Below are positions 1-8,974 of a stretch of 64,000 nt of DNA, one piece after another (the first letter of the stretch is position 1; each line of letters begins with the position of its first letter). A program made the position numbers and the translations under genes. The stretch is from contig NZ_RZHF01000014.1 of the NCBI RefSeq assembly GCF_003990185.1, positions 124,001 through 188,000 on the forward strand, in the 5' to 3' direction. Source of the DNA: Vreelandella nanhaiensis. Its GTDB lineage: Bacteria > Pseudomonadota > Gammaproteobacteria > Pseudomonadales > Halomonadaceae. The notes beneath the pieces are model-generated. The model worked only from the letters and a program-made list of their open reading frames with translations, was not told where the DNA came from and made no database searches.

Positions 1-490
1 AGCCAATGATATAGGTAGATGCCATCGCCGCCTGAACATCATCTTCTGCCGATTCAATACGGTAAGCATCGATGGCAATATCCTGTGTTGCGGCACCAAA
101 CGCCACCAACAGGGCAAAAGCGGCAACTAACCCCAAGTTGCCGAGCGGGTCAGCACCGGCCAGCCCCACCAAACCAGCCGCAATCATTGCCTGAGCCAAT
201 AGCATCCAGCCTCGGCGTTGGCCAAAGACACGCGTAAGAATCGGCAGGGCGAGGCGATCTACCACAGGCGCCCAGAAAAACTTGATCGAATACAGGATGC
301 CAATCCAGGAAAAAAAGCCGATAGCGGCAACCTCGACGCCATCACTGCGTAGCCAGGCAGAAAGTGTAGAGAACACCAGTAAAAAGGGTAAGCCAGCGGA
401 AAACCCCAAAAACAGCATGGTAATAACGGGCGCGCGAAAATAAATCGCCAACGCGCCAAGCCAGCTGCGCTGGGGCAAAGGGGTGGGCAT
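1..490 (-). CDS. AmpG-like MFS permease, 5' part only (runs off the left edge)
   Basis: The reading frame opens at ATG 490 and stays open to the window edge, giving the first 163 residues. The product begins MPTPLPQRSWLGALAIYF and carries the pattern GFSAGLPFLLVFSTLSAWL, then IGFFSWIG and FFWAPVVDR, followed by a basic GQRRGW loop. This matches the first transmembrane segments of AmpG-family muropeptide permeases, which import anhydro-muropeptides during cell-wall recycling in Gram-negative bacteria. A weak GGAG lies about 10 nt upstream of the ATG. The C-terminal half is outside the window, so assignment within the MFS rests on the N-terminal motif pattern. It is divergent from the SlyD-like gene. 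Confidence 0.75.
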   Translation of the reverse strand, partial: MPTPLPQRSWLGALAIYFRAPVITMLFLGFSAGLPFLLVFSTLSAWLRSDGVEVAAIGFFSWIGILYSIKFFWAPVVDRLALPILTRVFGQRRGWMLLAQAMIAAGLVGLAGADPLGNLGLVAAFALLVAFGAATQDIAIDAYRIESAEDDVQAAMASTYIIG

Positions 491-584
491 GTCGTTCAAC
501 TCCAAAAGACGTTGGCTTTGGCCAAGTGGTAAACTGCATTAAACGGTTAGGATAAAGCAGATAGCTTACGGAGAGGAGTTTTCC

Positions 585-1103
585 ATGTCGATCACGGCGC
601 ATCAGGTCGTCACGCTGCACTATGTGTTGAGCGATATTTTAAATGATGGAAGCGAACAGACCCTGGATGACTCGCAGGCGCGTAACAAGCCGCTTGAGTA
701 TCTGCACGGCCACGACAATATTGTGCCGGGCCTGGAACAGGCGTTAGCCGGCTTAGCCGCTGGCGACGAGCTGACAGTGACCCTTGCGCCGGAGGAAGCC
801 TATGGCCTACGCAATGAGGCGCTAGTGCAAGAGGTTGGCCGCGGCTCGTTTGGTAATGCCGAGCTTACACCCGGCAGCCGCTTTCAAACCGAGGGCGAAG
901 CTGGCCCGCAGATTGTCACCGTGGTCGATGTGGCGGGGGATCGTGTTACCGTGGATACCAATCATCCACTTGCTGGGCGTACGCTAAGTTATCAGGTGCG
1001 TATTCTGGATGTGCGCGAGGCCACCCGCGCCGAGCTTGCCAAAGGGCATCCACTACCGCCGGGTACCGAGCACAGCAAGGTGGAAGATCGTAAAGTGCTG
1101 TAA
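585..1103 (+). CDS. FKBP-type peptidyl-prolyl cis-trans isomerase, SlyD-like
   Basis: A 172-residue protein with an FKBP fold pattern: a YVLSD strand, PLEYLHGHDNIVPGLEQAL, then LTVTLAPEEAYG, with the insert-in-flap region at about 75-125 and the return to FKBP at about 130-155. SlyD-type isomerases help protein folding through proline isomerisation and chaperone activity. The metal-binding His/Cys-rich tail of E. coli SlyD is absent; the tail here is short and charged, so a nickel role is not supported. Start at ATG 585 follows a GGAGAGG at about 571-577. It stands alone, divergent from the AmpG-like gene. Confidence 0.88.
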   Translation: MSITAHQVVTLHYVLSDILNDGSEQTLDDSQARNKPLEYLHGHDNIVPGLEQALAGLAAGDELTVTLAPEEAYGLRNEALVQEVGRGSFGNAELTPGSRFQTEGEAGPQIVTVVDVAGDRVTVDTNHPLAGRTLSYQVRILDVREATRAELAKGHPLPPGTEHSKVEDRKVL

Positions 1104-1370
1104 CACTTGCAATTGCCTCTTAAAAACAGAGCGACGGCTAATTGAGCCACTGGATAGACAAACATTGATCCAGGTCAGCTCCTGCCTGCCATGTTCACGT
1201 TAGGATGTTTGCATATCACGAGGGCAGAGAAACACTCAGGATGAGCGGTTTGTTTTTACAGGGAGTCTTCGTGATGATCGCGTTAATGTGAGTAGGTTGG
1301 TTTATCGCCTGCTGGCTTTGATGTCAGGGGAGGGGGCTTGCTCTAAGCCAGTAAGCTTCCTTACTTATTG

Positions 1371-1394
1371 CCGGCCCACTGGGCCGGTTTTTTT
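1371..1394 (+). terminator. Rho-independent terminator
   Basis: CCGGCCC (1371-1377), loop ACT, GGGCCGG (1381-1387), then seven T residues. It terminates + strand transcription coming from the SlyD-like gene or from an independent transcript. Confidence 0.85.
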
Positions 1395-1520
1395 GTATAT
1401 GGCCCCCAAGGTGGTGAGCTTCTAACGTGGTAACGTGAAGTTTTCCAGCCAGGACAACACTTGATGCGACGGCATGGGCTTTGAAGTCCAGTAGCCTTGT
1501 CATGAGGTGATTTCCTAAAT

Positions 1521-1557
1521 CCACCACCGTGCCTGACCAGTTACAGCACGGTGGTGG
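1521..1557 (-). terminator. Inverted repeat behind proS, probable terminator
   Basis: A perfect 12-bp inverted repeat (1521-1532 with 1546-1557, 13-nt loop) starts 9 nt past the proS stop. On the minus strand it is followed only by ATTTAGG, so the U-tract is weak. It may act as a terminator or as a 3'-stabilising hairpin of the proS message. Confidence 0.6.
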
Positions 1558-1565
1558 GCTAAGGC

Positions 1566-3302
1566 TTACTGCGGCGTGTGGCTTAGGCTGGCTTTTTCAA
1601 GCAGAAAATCAACAATCTGCTCGGCAGGTACCATGGTGGCTTCGCTATCACGACGGCCTTTGTACTCAAGCTCGCCGTTATCCAGGCTACGATCACCAAT
1701 CACCAGACGATGAGGAACGCCCATCAATTCCAGGTCGGCAAACTTGACGCCAGGGCGTGTATCACGGTCATCCAGCAGTACGTCCAGGCCCGCGGCGGCC
1801 AGGGCTTGATACAAGCGCTCGGATTCTTCACGTACGCGCTGGGACTTATGCGCATTCATGGGCACCAGCGCTACCTGGAACGGTGCAATCGCGTTGGGCC
1901 AGATGATGCCGGCGTCGTCATGGTTCTGCTCAATAGCCGCCGCCACCACACGGGTAATACCGATGCCGTAACAGCCCATCCAAGGGTGGCTGGTTTTGCC
2001 GTTATCGCCCAGGACGCTCGCGTTCATGGCCTCGGAGTACTTCTGGCCAAGCTGGAACACGTGGCCCACCTCAATACCACGCTTGATGGAAAGAGTGCCT
2101 TTACCGTCCGGCGATGGGTCGCCTTCGACCACCTTACGCAAGTCGGCCACTTGGGGCAGCGCCACATCGCGTTCCCAGTTGATGCCGAAGTAGTGTTTCC
2201 CTTCGATATTGGCACCTGCGCCAAAATCGCTCATCAGGGCGACGCTATGGTCGGCAATGATGGGCATGTCAAGATTCACCGGGCCAAGCGAGCCAAAGCC
2301 TGCACCGGCTGCCGCACGAATTTCCTCTTCGCTACCCATGGTAAGCGGTGCTGCCACTAGGGGTAGGTTTTCCGCTTTTACCTCGTTCAGCTCATGATCG
2401 CCTCGCACCAGAAGAGCCACCAAGCCGCCTTCAGCACCGCGTACGATCAGCGTCTTGACTGTTTTCTCGATAGGCAGATCAAACTGTTCAACCAACGCGG
2501 CGATAGTCTTGGCATTAGGCGTATCGACCAGGTGCATCTCTTCGGTGGGCGTTGCACGCTGCACGTCACTACCCAGCGGGGCGGGCAGAGCTTCGGCTTT
2601 TTCCATGTTCGCGGCGTAGTCGGAGCCATTGGAGAATACGATGTCGTCTTCGCCCGAACTCGCCAGCACGTGGAACTCATGGGAGCCGGTGCCTCCAATG
2701 GAACCGTTGTCGGCAATCACCGGGCGGAAGTCCAGGCCCAGGCGAGTAAAGATGCGGGTGTAGGCATCGTACATGCGCTGGTAGGTCTCTTTCAGCGACT
2801 CTTCGTCCAGGTGGAAGGAGTAGGCATCCTTCATGATAAATTCGCGCGAGCGCATCACCCCAAAACGCGGGCGAATTTCGTCACGGAACTTGGTCTGGAT
2901 CTGGTAGAAGTTGACCGGCAGCTGCTTGTAGCTGGCGATCTCTTTACGCACAAGGTCGGTGATGACTTCTTCATGGGTAGGGCCAACGCAGTAGTCGCGC
3001 TCATGGCGGTCCTTCACGCGCAGAAGCTCGGGGCCATACTGTTCCCAGCGGCCGGACTCCTGCCAAAGCTCGGCGGGTTGTACTGCCGGCATCAGCACTT
3101 CCTGGGCGCCTGCGCGGTTCATCTCTTCACGTACAATGGCTTCCACCTTGCGAAGCGTACGTAAGCCAAGGGGGAGCCAGGTGTATAGGCCAGACGTCAG
3201 GCGCCGGATCATCCCTGCACGCAACATTAACTGGTGGCTGATGACTTCGGCATCGGCCGGGGTTTCTTTTAATGTGGCAATTAATAATTGGCTGGCGCGC
3301 AT
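1566..3302 (-). CDS. proS: Prolyl-tRNA synthetase, bacterial type with editing domain
   Basis: A 578-residue class II aminoacyl-tRNA synthetase that charges tRNA-Pro in the cytoplasm. The start [19 protein letters not shown] is the standard N-terminus of Pro[20 protein letters not shown], the motif 2 region with [17 protein letters not shown], and the C-terminal [16 protein letters not shown] anticodon-binding domain are all visible. The YbaK-like editing insert lies at about residues 230-390, as in E. coli-type ProS (572 aa). Monocistronic, divergent from the lipoprotein gene. Confidence 0.97.
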   Translation of the reverse strand: MRASQLLIATLKETPADAEVISHQLMLRAGMIRRLTSGLYTWLPLGLRTLRKVEAIVREEMNRAGAQEVLMPAVQPAELWQESGRWEQYGPELLRVKDRHERDYCVGPTHEEVITDLVRKEIASYKQLPVNFYQIQTKFRDEIRPRFGVMRSREFIMKDAYSFHLDEESLKETYQRMYDAYTRIFTRLGLDFRPVIADNGSIGGTGSHEFHVLASSGEDDIVFSNGSDYAANMEKAEALPAPLGSDVQRATPTEEMHLVDTPNAKTIAALVEQFDLPIEKTVKTLIVRGAEGGLVALLVRGDHELNEVKAENLPLVAAPLTMGSEEEIRAAAGAGFGSLGPVNLDMPIIADHSVALMSDFGAGANIEGKHYFGINWERDVALPQVADLRKVVEGDPSPDGKGTLSIKRGIEVGHVFQLGQKYSEAMNASVLGDNGKTSHPWMGCYGIGITRVVAAAIEQNHDDAGIIWPNAIAPFQVALVPMNAHKSQRVREESERLYQALAAAGLDVLLDDRDTRPGVKFADLELMGVPHRLVIGDRSLDNGELEYKGRRDSEATMVPAEQIVDFLLEKASLSHTPQ

Positions 3303-3526
3303 GGGCGAAAATATTCCTTGATGGTAAAAAAGTCGCTGGCTTAACGTTGAATGTGGGCATTGTACGACTTAGCGGGTAACGCGGCAAAATCATGCTGTCA
3401 CCAAACGGCTTTGCGCATCGCCATTTGTGCTAGTATGTGCGGGTTTTTGCGAGCGGTAGCAACGCTGACATTACTAACAGAACACCATTGTCCGCTACCG
3501 TTTTCCATGTTTTTGAGGGAACTTTC

Positions 3527-3961
3527 ATGCAGCAAACTGTACGCCGTTGGCTAACGGGGGCCGTGGTCGGCGCCTCCATCGTTGCGTTGAGCGGTTGCGG
3601 TACCATGTTTCATCCAGAGCGAAAAGGGCAGCTTAGCGGCCAGGTTGACCCGGTGGTCGCCATTGCCAATGGGGTAGGGCTTCTGTTTTTTATCGTGCCG
3701 GGCGTGATTGCCTACGCGGTCGACTTTTCAAATGGCACTATCTACTTGCCAAGTAATAATAGCGCTTCCATTGATGTGCTTCATCTGGGCGGTGCGCTGG
3801 ATGTGGCGTCACTTGAAAAGCTGCTGTCTGATAAGGCGGGCCAGCTGGTCAGCCTTGAAAGCGAACTGGTAAAAATTGAAGAGATGGCTAACCTTGAAGA
3901 GGCGTTGGCCATGGTGCGCATGTCGGGCGTGCTGGATGAGGAGCGTCTGGCTACTATGTAA
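3527..3961 (+). CDS. Small predicted lipoprotein of unknown function
   Basis: 144 residues. The signal peptide MQQTVRRWLTGAVVGASIVA ends in the lipobox LSGC, so the mature protein should be a lipoprotein anchored through its Cys. The body has HPERKGQLSGQVDPVVAIAN, a hydrophobic stretch GLLFFIVPGVIAYAVDF and then GTIYLP. This resembles a conserved gammaproteobacterial family of small envelope lipoproteins without known function. The ATG at 3527 is preferred over an upstream in-frame start at 3437 because it directly precedes the signal peptide and follows TTGAGGGA. The C-terminal 50 residues look helical. Confidence 0.8.
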   Translation: MQQTVRRWLTGAVVGASIVALSGCGTMFHPERKGQLSGQVDPVVAIANGVGLLFFIVPGVIAYAVDFSNGTIYLPSNNSASIDVLHLGGALDVASLEKLLSDKAGQLVSLESELVKIEEMANLEEALAMVRMSGVLDEERLATM

Positions 3962-4080
3962 CTGTTAGGACTAGCCAGATGGAGCATGACCCTAGACAGT
4001 GCGAACCTGCCTGGGGTCATATCGTTTTGGAAGATGTAGTTTAGAAAGTCTGTTGTTTTGAATATGTATCTTTAAATAAG

Positions 4081-5298
4081 CTAGGCGCCTTGTTTGGAAG
4101 CCGTCAGCTTAAGTGTCATCAAGCCTGCCACTAACCCCCAGAAAGGCCCGCCGATACCCAGCAGCGTAATTCCCGAACCAGTCAACAGAAAGGTAACAAT
4201 GGCGGCATCGCGGTGCTGGCTTTCCGTAAAGGCACTCGCCAAACCACCTGCAAGTGTACTGAACAAGGCGATCCCAGCCAGTGAAATCACCAATGTGCCA
4301 GGCAGCGCATTAAATACGCCGGTTACCGTGGCACCAAAAATCCCCATGATGATGTAGAAGATACCAGCGGCCATGCCGGCGGTATAGCGGCGGCGCGGGT
4401 CGGCGTGGGCATCTGCCCCCATGCAAACGGCTGCGCTGATTGCGGCCATGTTGAGGGCAAAGCCACCGAACGGCGCAAGCAGCAGCGTGGCGCCACCGGT
4501 CCAGCCAATTAGTGGCGAACTGTTGGGCTGATAGCCTGCGGCGCGCAGAACCGCTACGCCAGGCAAGTTCTGGGTCGCCATGGTAATCACAAACAGCGGG
4601 ATACCTATACCAATTAGTGTAGATAATGAAAACGCCGGTGCCATAAGCACCGGTGTAGTGGGCGCAAGCGGGATACCTTGTAGATTGATTTGTCCCTGAA
4701 ATAGCGCCAAGCCCAACCCGGTTAACAGTACGCCGGGCACGGCAAGCGTTGGCCATAGGCGTCGGCCTGCTACCCAGGCGGCCAGCATTACAAGCGGCAC
4801 CAGCCACTGGCTTTCCATCACTTCAAACAGTTCCAGCCCAAAACGCAGCAGAATACCGGCCAGCATCGCGGCGGCTATGGCGCTGGGAATGTAGCGCATG
4901 AGACGCTCAAAAAGCCCAGTAATGCCGCATAAGGTGATTAAAAAAGCTGAAAAGAGAAACGCACCAATAGCTTCTTCTAGTGGAATGCCCGGCAGGCTGG
5001 TAGCGAGAAAGGCAGCGCCAGGCGTTGACCATGCGGTAAGCAGCGGCATGCGGTAGCGCAACGAAAGCCCGAACGAGGTTACCCCCATGCCGATCCCCAG
5101 CGCCCAGAGCCAGGAGCTGATTTGCGCTGCTGAAGCACCGCTGGCTGCCGCCGCCTGAAAAATGATAGCCGCCGAACTTGTGTAGCCAATGGTAACTGCC
5201 ACAAAACCGGCGGTAATGGTGGAAAGGGTGGTATCTTTCCAGAAGCTCGCCTGTCTGATAGGCGGCGATGCCTGTTCCTCAAGATTGTTTGCCGCCAT
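4081..5298 (-). CDS. BenE-family (benzoate/H+ symport type) transporter
   Basis: 405 residues, nearly all hydrophobic, with 11-12 predicted membrane segments. The pattern GFVAVTIGYTSSAAIIFQAA, WALGIGMGVTSFGLSLRYRMP and AWSTPGAAFLA is that of the BenE/YdcO family, whose founder imports benzoate with protons. The substrate here is not shown by the sequence: no benzoate catabolic genes are near. Two copies of a 20-bp palindromic operator lie immediately upstream (5327-5379), so the gene is probably controlled by a dedicated repressor or activator. Confidence 0.9.
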   Translation of the reverse strand: MAANNLEEQASPPIRQASFWKDTTLSTITAGFVAVTIGYTSSAAIIFQAAAASGASAAQISSWLWALGIGMGVTSFGLSLRYRMPLLTAWSTPGAAFLATSLPGIPLEEAIGAFLFSAFLITLCGITGLFERLMRYIPSAIAAAMLAGILLRFGLELFEVMESQWLVPLVMLAAWVAGRRLWPTLAVPGVLLTGLGLALFQGQINLQGIPLAPTTPVLMAPAFSLSTLIGIGIPLFVITMATQNLPGVAVLRAAGYQPNSSPLIGWTGGATLLLAPFGGFALNMAAISAAVCMGADAHADPRRRYTAGMAAGIFYIIMGIFGATVTGVFNALPGTLVISLAGIALFSTLAGGLASAFTESQHRDAAIVTFLLTGSGITLLGIGGPFWGLVAGLMTLKLTASKQGA

Positions 5299-5326
5299 AC
5301 CGCTCCCCTAAATTTGAATACTGAAT

Positions 5327-5379
5327 TTGTATGTTATAGCGCACAAATTAATGTTAGCATTGTACGTTATAACGCACAA
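5327..5379 (-). promoter_or_regulatory. Two-copy palindromic operator in front of benE-like gene
   Basis: TTGTATGTTATAGCGCACAA (5327-5346) and TTGTACGTTATAACGCACAA (5360-5379) are two near-palindromic 20-mers. They follow the pattern TTGTnyGTTATArCGnACAA and their centres are 33 bp apart, about three helical turns. They lie 29 bp and 62 bp upstream of the ATG at 5298, overlapping the expected promoter. The cognate regulator is not identified. The XRE-cupin protein at 8975 is a candidate because E. coli has a regulator of that type beside the BenE homologue ydcO. Confidence 0.75.
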
Positions 5380-5786
5380 TGAGATAGCCTAAGCTGAGCA
5401 TGTTACAAATGGCGTTCAGCTGATTTTTTATTAAAAAGTTTCACTGCTAAGTGGCTAAACGAAACGTGAGTAAGTATCTCTTCCGTTGAAGTTAAAACGG
5501 TAACTAACGGGCCACCAGATTTGGAAAAGCACTCGTTAGCGTATTGATTATATTTTTTAATTATTTGGAAGAATTTAATACGCTATTGTTACTATTCTGT
5601 AATTTTTTAAAGACGTGAATAGAGAGCATTAAAAAACTAATATTTTCAAAGTAATTAAAATACTATTTTTAACTAATTTTAAAGTATGCAAGTGATGCCT
5701 CGGCTACATTTTAAACAACCGTTTAAACGTATTTGGTTTATATTACTTATACTATGTTACTTACAGTACAATTTTATAATGGCACT

Positions 5787-5920
5787 CTAGCTTTACTGGA
5801 TAAGGATCTCCAGTAAGGAATGGTGAGTCAGGAAGGCTCCCTAGGGATGGGTAGGCAGGAAGCTTGCAAAGCTTACAAGGATGTAGCGTTAAAGCCCGAC
5901 CACTTGGTCGGGCTTCTTGC
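5787..5920 (+). ncRNA. Candidate CsrA/RsmA-sequestering small RNA (CsrB/RsmY/Z type)
   Basis: A TATAAT box (5775-5780) is followed by about 130 nt with no reading frame but seven GGA triplets (5798, 5804, 5817, 5831, 5845, 5858, 5879), several in the context AAGGA or CAGGA. The transcript ends in a strong terminator (5892-5915). The 5' segment folds as ACTGGA (5795-5800) / TCCAGT (5809-5814), displaying AAGGAT in the loop. That is the classical CsrA site: GGA in a hairpin loop. RNAs of this family titrate CsrA/RsmA, usually under GacA control. No clear -35 or GacA box was found, and the exact 5' end is inferred from the -10. Confidence 0.6.
5892..5915 (+). terminator. Rho-independent terminator of the candidate sRNA
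   Basis: AAGCCCGACC (5892-5901), loop ACTT, GGTCGGGCTT (5906-5915), followed by CTTGCTT. It sits between the candidate sRNA and the convergent Crp/Fnr gene and may serve both directions. Confidence 0.85.
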
Positions 5921-5952
5921 TTAGATGAGCTGCTCTATACTGGTTTTAGCGA

Positions 5953-6690
5953 CTAGAGGTCTTGGGCCAAACTTGGATGGGCTCTATCAAGATGCAAGTA
6001 AGTAGCATCAAAACCGCAAAAATCCTTCACCCTTTTCCAATCATGTATTTGTAGAAATTTACTTTCCCACGAGATCAAGCCTTCAGTGCGTAATCTGGTG
6101 AGCACCCGACTTGTATGCACCGGCGTAATACCCATGGCTTCTCCTACCTGTTGTTGGGTAAGCGGAAGGATAAAACCATGGCTGCTCGTTAAGCCTGCTG
6201 CGCGCGAGCGGATAAGCAGTTCGCAGAATAGATGCGCCATGCGTTGATCAGCTTGCCTACCTGCAATATTTAATATCCACTCGCGTAATGTAGATTCGTC
6301 TACCAGCATTGACCAGAAAAGCGCCCGGGCAAGCCTTGGGTGATCTACATACATTTCTTCAATCCTGTGTTGGGGAATAGACGTAAATTTTGAGGGTATG
6401 ATGGCGCATATGGAGTGATCCATCCGCTCTATTAAGGTGATATGTACATCGCAGGCGTCGCCAGGGATAAGAAAGGCAAGCGTTTGGAATTTGCCTGCTT
6501 CGGTGATCTTGTAGCGAGTCGCCCAACCCTCCAGCAAGATATTAACTTCATAAGGTTTATCTGCTTCTTGTATCAGGTCTTCGGATTTATTTAAGAATCG
6601 CACAGGCGTTAGATAACTCTCAAGAATATTGATTTCCTCAGCGGTAAAGGATTGAAAGTTTTCTAGTTTTTTAATGAAGTTTTTAAGCAA
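5953..6690 (-). CDS. Crp/Fnr-family transcriptional regulator
   Basis: 245 residues. A cyclic-nucleotide-binding-like beta-barrel at about 25-120 is followed by a dimer helix and a winged helix at about 165-225. The recognition helix pattern is LTQQQVGEAMGITPVHTSRVLTRLRTEGLI. There are no N-terminal cysteines for an iron-sulfur cluster, so it is not a true FNR; the sensed signal is unknown. It is clearly paralogous to the protein at 44448-45194: both share ITPVH..RVL, REW near residue 140 and a C-terminal YLHL. It is divergent from the ThDP-enzyme gene at 7024 across an AT-rich gap. Confidence 0.88.
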   Translation of the reverse strand: MLKNFIKKLENFQSFTAEEINILESYLTPVRFLNKSEDLIQEADKPYEVNILLEGWATRYKITEAGKFQTLAFLIPGDACDVHITLIERMDHSICAIIPSKFTSIPQHRIEEMYVDHPRLARALFWSMLVDESTLREWILNIAGRQADQRMAHLFCELLIRSRAAGLTSSHGFILPLTQQQVGEAMGITPVHTSRVLTRLRTEGLISWESKFLQIHDWKRVKDFCGFDATYLHLDRAHPSLAQDL

Positions 6691-7023
6691 GAGGAAAGTC
6701 CTTGAGAAATAGGCCTATTTTTCTAATTTTAGTAGTTGTAATCCTAAATAACAGGGGTGTTAAAAAATATTTTATATGATTGCTTAGCGTTAGTAACTGA
6801 TTTTTATCGTTTTAACCAAATGGTGGTTAATGACTAGCTGTCTTTATTTAAGAAAGTTCGTAAGCAGTGTAAATTTATATTTTAAATTACTTATTGTTAT
6901 ATATATGTAAAAAATACAATAACATGTTAGCGAAATTGGTTTTTACTGGGAGCAACATCTATAACTATTTTGGATTCTCTTTTTAAGATTTTCGACGGTA
7001 GTGATTTTGCCATGGAGGCTTAT
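6691..7023. other. AT-rich divergent intergenic region
   Basis: A 333-bp AT-rich gap between the divergent Crp/Fnr and ThDP-enzyme genes, which must hold both promoters. I see no FNR-type dyad (TTGAT-N4-ATCAA), no RNA gene and no repeat. Confidence 0.4.
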
Positions 7024-8823
7024 ATGAGTAAGCAACTGGTTGGAGATTTCCTAATTCAGCGGCTAGGCGAATGGGGCGTCAAACGCATATTTGGTTACTC
7101 TGGGGATGGCAGTAATGGCATTATGGGTGCGTTGAACCGAGCCGGTAATCAGTTTGAATTCGTGCAGGCCCGGCATGAGGAAATGGCAGCGTTCATGGCG
7201 TGTGCCCATGCTAAGTTCACCGGGGAAGTAGGTGTTTGTACCGCTACATCGGGGCCAGGAGCCATTCATTTACTGAATGGGCTTTACGATGCCAAAAAGG
7301 ACCACCAGCCGGTGGTTGCGATTGTCGGCCAACAGGCGCGTGCCGCGTTAGGCGGCGAATACCAGCAGGAGGTTGACCTGGTATCGCTTTTCAAAGATGT
7401 TGCCCATGAATATGTGCATATGGCGACCAGCCCATCCCAGATTCGTCATCTCATTGACCGGGCCATACGTATTGCCTTAGCCGAGCGTACGGTAACGGTA
7501 ATCATTATTCCCAATGATCTTCAATCCCAGCCGGCCGTTGAAAAGCCTGCGCATGCTCACGGAACGGTTCACTCCGGTGTGGGGTATTCCCGCCCGCGTA
7601 CGGTCCCACACGATAATGATCTTCGCCAAGCGGCACAGGTGCTAAACGAAGGGAAGAGAGTAGCGATTTTAGTGGGTGCCGGGGCGTTGAATGCGACCGA
7701 TGAGATCATTCAGGTTGCTGAAACATTGGGAGCGGGTGTTGCTAAAGCGCTGCTGGGGCGTGCAGTGCTTCCTGATGATTTGCCGTTTGTGACCGGCTCT
7801 ATCGGCTTGCTGGGCACTAATCCCAGCTGGGAGCTGATGGCCAATTGCGACACGCTGTTAATGATTGGTTCAAGCTTTCCCTATTCAGAATTTTTACCGG
7901 AGGAAGGGCAGGCCCGGGGTGTGCAGATTGATATTGATGGCCGGCAGGTGAGTATGCGCTACCCCATGGAGGTAAACCTGATAGGTGATAGCGCAGCCAC
8001 CTTACAGGCGCTATTACCATATCTGGAATACAAGAATGACTGTGGTTGGCGCGAGGGCATTGAGAAAAGCGTGGCTCAATGGTGGGAAGTGCTTGAAGAA
8101 CGCGCAATGGCGGCCGCTGAGCCGATCAATCCGCAGCGTGTTTTCTGGGAATTGTCGCCACGTTTGCCCGATAATTGCATTCTGACTAGTGATTCGGGTT
8201 CTGCAGCTAACTGGTACGCGCGTGATCTCAAGTTGCGGCGCGGTATGATGGCATCGCTTTCCGGGGGGCTAGCCACCATGGGCAATGGCGTGCCTTACGC
8301 GATTGCTGCCAAGTTTGCTTACCCAGAACGCGTAGCCATTGCGCTGGTTGGCGACGGCGCCATGCAGATGAACGGTAACTCGGAGCTGATGACCATCGTC
8401 AAGTATTGGCAGCAGTGGGCTGACCCGCGCTTGATCGTCATGGTGCTTAATAACCGGGATCTTAACCAGGTCACGTGGGAAATGCGTGTTATGGAGGGCG
8501 ATCCAAAATACGAAGCCTCACAGAACCTTCCTGATTTCCCTTATGCTGAGTATGCCGAGCTTATAGGGCTTAAAGGCATCAAGGTCAGCGACCCTGAAGC
8601 GCTTGCGATTGCCTGGGAGCAGGCATTGAGTGCTGACCGCCCCGTTGTGCTTGAGGTGCTCACTGACCCGGATGTGCCACCGATACCGCCGCATATCAAG
8701 CGTGAGCAGGCGAAGGCCTATATGTCGGCGCTATTACATGGCGACCCGGATGCATTGGGGATCATTAAAGCGTCATTTCGCCAATTTTCCCGCCAAATAA
8801 CGCCGAAACTGCATCGCCATTAA
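7024..8823 (+). CDS. Thiamine-diphosphate-dependent enzyme, PoxB / pyruvate oxidase-like
   Basis: 599 residues with the three-domain ThDP oxidoreductase/decarboxylase architecture. The N-terminal PYR domain has the catalytic Glu in QARHEEMAAFMA and SGPGAIHLLNGLYDAKKD. The middle domain is at about 190-340. The C-terminal PP domain carries the ThDP motif GDGAMQMNG ending in LNNRDLNQVTWEMR. The family includes quinone-dependent pyruvate dehydrogenases (pyruvate to acetate plus CO2) and acetolactate-synthase-like enzymes; the substrate is not certain. The start at 7024 is preferred over an in-frame ATG farther upstream because GGAGG (7014-7018) sits 5 nt before it and the family alignment begins with KQLVGDFLI. 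Confidence 0.85.
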   Translation: MSKQLVGDFLIQRLGEWGVKRIFGYSGDGSNGIMGALNRAGNQFEFVQARHEEMAAFMACAHAKFTGEVGVCTATSGPGAIHLLNGLYDAKKDHQPVVAIVGQQARAALGGEYQQEVDLVSLFKDVAHEYVHMATSPSQIRHLIDRAIRIALAERTVTVIIIPNDLQSQPAVEKPAHAHGTVHSGVGYSRPRTVPHDNDLRQAAQVLNEGKRVAILVGAGALNATDEIIQVAETLGAGVAKALLGRAVLPDDLPFVTGSIGLLGTNPSWELMANCDTLLMIGSSFPYSEFLPEEGQARGVQIDIDGRQVSMRYPMEVNLIGDSAATLQALLPYLEYKNDCGWREGIEKSVAQWWEVLEERAMAAAEPINPQRVFWELSPRLPDNCILTSDSGSAANWYARDLKLRRGMMASLSGGLATMGNGVPYAIAAKFAYPERVAIALVGDGAMQMNGNSELMTIVKYWQQWADPRLIVMVLNNRDLNQVTWEMRVMEGDPKYEASQNLPDFPYAEYAELIGLKGIKVSDPEALAIAWEQALSADRPVVLEVLTDPDVPPIPPHIKREQAKAYMSALLHGDPDALGIIKASFRQFSRQITPKLHRH

Positions 8824-8845
8824 AATGCCTTGGTGTTCTTGATCT

Positions 8846-8891
8846 AAAAGCGGCACAAATCAGCCATAATGGCTTCATTTGTGCCGCTTTT
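8846..8891 (+). terminator. Long perfect hairpin, probable bidirectional terminator
   Basis: A perfect 15-bp inverted repeat (8846-8860 with 8877-8891) encloses a 16-nt loop that itself contains AGCCAT/ATGGCT. The stem ends in A4/T4 runs, so it can terminate in both directions. It lies 22 nt past the ThDP-enzyme stop. Confidence 0.85.
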
Positions 8892-8941
8892 TCAGGTTAG
8901 GTAGAGACGCTTGGCCTGCAGCCAAATGGAGCCTTTATCCC

Positions 8942-8959
8942 ATTGGCGCACTGGCCAAT
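8942..8959 (+). promoter_or_regulatory. Small dyad before the XRE-cupin gene
   Basis: ATTGGC (8942-8947), 6-nt spacer, GCCAAT (8954-8959), ending 15 bp before the start codon. This position would suit autoregulation, but only the symmetry supports it. Confidence 0.3.
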
Positions 8960-8974
8960 TAACAGGAGAGAGAC

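Larger units (their letters stand above)
1104..1565. other. Intergenic region with an orphan terminator
   Basis: No convincing protein gene lies between the SlyD-like gene and proS. A 16-codon frame (1241-1291) exists but its AGG touches the ATG, so translation is doubtful. The stretch has several GGA triplets and ends in a strong + strand terminator at 1371-1394. That is about 270 nt beyond the SlyD-like stop, so it may be a long 3' UTR or a separate short transcript. Confidence 0.4.

Noticed and set aside
19..237. Short + strand frame at the left edge
   Set aside because: It lies antisense within the AmpG-like coding region and its product is low in recognisable pattern.
1710..3164. Long + strand open frames (1710-2360 and 2394-3164) antisense to proS
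   Set aside because: They are shadows of the proS reading frame. No ribosome sites or protein-family patterns are visible, while proS is complete on the other strand.
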